From: Solimonas sp. SE-A11
Lineage (GTDB): Bacteria; Pseudomonadota; Gammaproteobacteria; Nevskiales; Nevskiaceae
DNA: 64,000 nt
Direction: 5' to 3'
Assembly (NCBI RefSeq): GCF_030345715.1
Contig: NZ_JAUASX010000016.1
Coordinates: 1 to 64,000 of the forward strand
Shown: piece by piece, positions 62,919-64,000 of the stretch
How the letters are laid out: every line of letters begins with the position of its first letter
Position numbering within the stretch: the first letter of the stretch is position 1
Notes under the pieces: generated by a model
The model's database searches: none
The model's input: only the letters and a program-made list of their open reading frames with translations
Told to the model about the DNA's origin: nothing
Translations under genes and position numbers: made by a program

Positions 62919-63647
62919 TCACCCACTCTTGCCGTCGCCCTCGTCCTCGTCGTCATCGAAGTCGTCTTCCGGCGGCGGGTTGCCGTCGTAGACCAGGCTC
63001 TGGCGGCGCTGCAGGTACAGGCCGCGGACGAAGACGTAAGGATCGAGCTGCTGCTCCAGCAGGCCCTCGCTGCCCAGCAGGCCACTGCGCAGGTCCACCA
63101 GGCGCACACCCTGGTAGCCGAGTTCCGCGCGATCATGCAGGTCGGCGTAGAGCAGGGGATTGGTGAAGTAATCGCCGCCGCTGCCGACCAGATCGCGGTT
63201 GGTACTGGGACCGAGGAAGGGCAGCATCAGGTACCAGCCCGGCCCCACGCCCCAGTATCCCAGGGTCTGGCCGAAGTCCTCGTTGTTGCGCTCCAGGCCC
63301 ACCATCGTCGCCGGGTCGAGGAAGCCGGCCAGGCCGAAGGTGGTGTTCATCAGGAAGCGCGTGGTGTCGAGGCCGGCACGCTTGAACTTGGCCTGCAGCA
63401 GGTCGTTGGCGATGACCCGCACGTAGACCAGGTTATCCAGGAAATTGTGGATGCCGGTGCGGAATTCCACCGGCGTGGCGGCGACATAGCCCTGCGCCAG
63501 GGGCTTGGCCACGTACTCGTCCACCTTCAGGTTGAAGGCATAGACCTTGCGGTTGACCGGCTCCAGCGGGTCCTGCGGGTCGTAGCTGGGGCTGTGGGCA
63601 CAGCCCGCCAGCAGCAGTCCCGCCATGGCAATCAGTTGGGTACGCAT
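62919..63647 (-). CDS. mlaA: Outer-membrane lipoprotein MlaA (VacJ)
   Basis: 242 aa. Lipobox LLLAGC; DPLEPVNRKVYAFNLKVDEYVAKPLAQGY, FLMNTTFGLAGFLDPAT, DFGQTLGYWGVGPGWYLMLPFLGPS and RDLVGSGGDYFTNPL are MlaA hallmarks. It removes misplaced phospholipids from the outer leaflet and passes them to MlaC. The C-terminus is an acidic tail (DDFDDDEDEGDG). Last gene of the mla operon; 196 bases to the AraC gene hold no clear terminator. Confidence 0.95.
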   Translation of the reverse strand: MRTQLIAMAGLLLAGCAHSPSYDPQDPLEPVNRKVYAFNLKVDEYVAKPLAQGYVAATPVEFRTGIHNFLDNLVYVRVIANDLLQAKFKRAGLDTTRFLMNTTFGLAGFLDPATMVGLERNNEDFGQTLGYWGVGPGWYLMLPFLGPSTNRDLVGSGGDYFTNPLLYADLHDRAELGYQGVRLVDLRSGLLGSEGLLEQQLDPYVFVRGLYLQRRQSLVYDGNPPPEDDFDDDEDEGDGKSG

Positions 63648-63677
63648 CGCTTGGCCGCCCCCCGCGGCCCTACCACG

Positions 63678-63932
63678 TCACGCCAGCTTCAGCAGCGTGT
63701 CCACTTCGAAAAACGCCGCCAGCCGGCGCAGGCGTTCGCCAGCGCCGCTGAAGACCAGCGTGCGCTGCTGTCGCTGCGCACGCCGCTGCAATTCCACCAG
63801 GAAAGCCACCCCGGCGCTGTCCACCTCCTGCACGCCGGACAGGTCCAGCGTGCCGCTGGCGGCCAGGGCGTCGGCGCGGGACATCAGCCCCGGCACGCTG
63901 GCCAGATCCAGCCGGGGCGGCAGGCCGCTCAC
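63678..63932 (-). CDS. mlaB: STAS-domain protein MlaB
   Basis: 84 aa STAS domain (LDLSGVQEVDSAGVAFLVELQRRAQRQ), the cytosolic MlaB subunit that stabilises the MlaFE ABC transporter. GTG start overlaps the mlaC stop codon (GTGA). Confidence 0.9.
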   Translation of the reverse strand: MSGLPPRLDLASVPGLMSRADALAASGTLDLSGVQEVDSAGVAFLVELQRRAQRQQRTLVFSGAGERLRRLAAFFEVDTLLKLA

Positions 63933-64000
63933 TTCTGGGCCGCGCCGCCCGACTTGGGCGTGTCGGTGCTGAACTGGCCGCCTTCCATGCGTGCCAGCAG
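63929..64000 (-). CDS. mlaC: MlaC C-terminus (cut by window edge)
   Basis: The last 23 residues are visible, LLARMEGGQFSTDTPKSGGA followed by AQK and TGA. The short polar tail and the coupling to mlaB identify it as the end of the periplasmic phospholipid carrier MlaC by position; the domain itself is outside the window. Confidence 0.75.
   Translation of the reverse strand: MLARMEGGQFSTDTPKSGGAAQK

Overview
The window is GC-rich chromosomal DNA of a flagellated gammaproteobacterium. Gene content and style (lateral-type flagellar operon layout with sigma-28 and sigma-54 promoters, PilZ proteins, PchR- and arabinose-binding-type AraC regulators, fatty-acid and alcohol oxidation genes, KshA-like Rieske oxygenase, many dispersed palindromic repeats) fit the Nevskiales/Xanthomonadales neighbourhood (Solimonas- or Nevskia-like). 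This placement is an inference from gene content and is only moderately secure.

Layout. 1-627: the end of an IS3-family insertion sequence has cut a small exported-protein gene; a strong promoter with a leaderless mini-ORF and a terminator follows. 778-7348: phosphoethanolamine transferase, a sensor kinase/response regulator pair, an attenuator-like leader in front of two overlapping GNAT acetyltransferases, and a remnant of an intradiol-dioxygenase-like gene. 7348-15060: a peptide-scavenging operon on the minus strand (DUF885 peptidase, TonB receptor, alpha/beta hydrolase, leucyl aminopeptidase) divergent from a PchR-type AraC regulator. 15150-17342: a crotonase, a Qnr-like pentapeptide protein and a membrane protein.

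17460-46686 is the flagellar region. ycgR-like PilZ, flgN, flgM and flgA lie on the minus strand; cheV, flgBCDEF, flgGHIJKL, fliC, flaG, fliD, fliS, an atypical PilZ gene and a LuxR-type regulator lie on the plus strand. It is interrupted three times: by an iron-uptake block (piuC-like hydroxylase, TonB siderophore receptor, Fur box) between flgF and flgG; by a Rieske oxygenase, a thioesterase and a second Fur-box/TonB region between flgL and fliC; and by a guanidinium exporter with a guanidine-II riboswitch between fliD and fliS. I can read four sigma-28 promoters (flgM, cheV, fliC, fliS) and one good plus two weaker sigma-54 promoters (flgB; flgG, PilZ).

46890-48360 looks like a small integrase-less integron cassette cluster: two to three attC-like sites separate a decayed cassette gene, a small membrane-protein gene and a RibD/DHFR-like gene.

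48987-62722 is a catabolic region: crotonase, GMC alcohol dehydrogenase, SDR, thiolase, FadB-like protein, aldehyde dehydrogenase, PaaG-like isomerase and a stand-alone LuxR HTH protein, with three AraC regulators. Two of these regulators are paralogues whose promoter regions share a near-identical operator. Together the enzymes could oxidise an alcohol to an acid, with beta-oxidation after CoA activation; no CoA ligase or acyl-CoA dehydrogenase is in the window. The right edge holds the end of the mla phospholipid-transport operon (mlaC partial, mlaB, mlaA) on the minus strand. No rRNA, tRNA or CRISPR array was seen.
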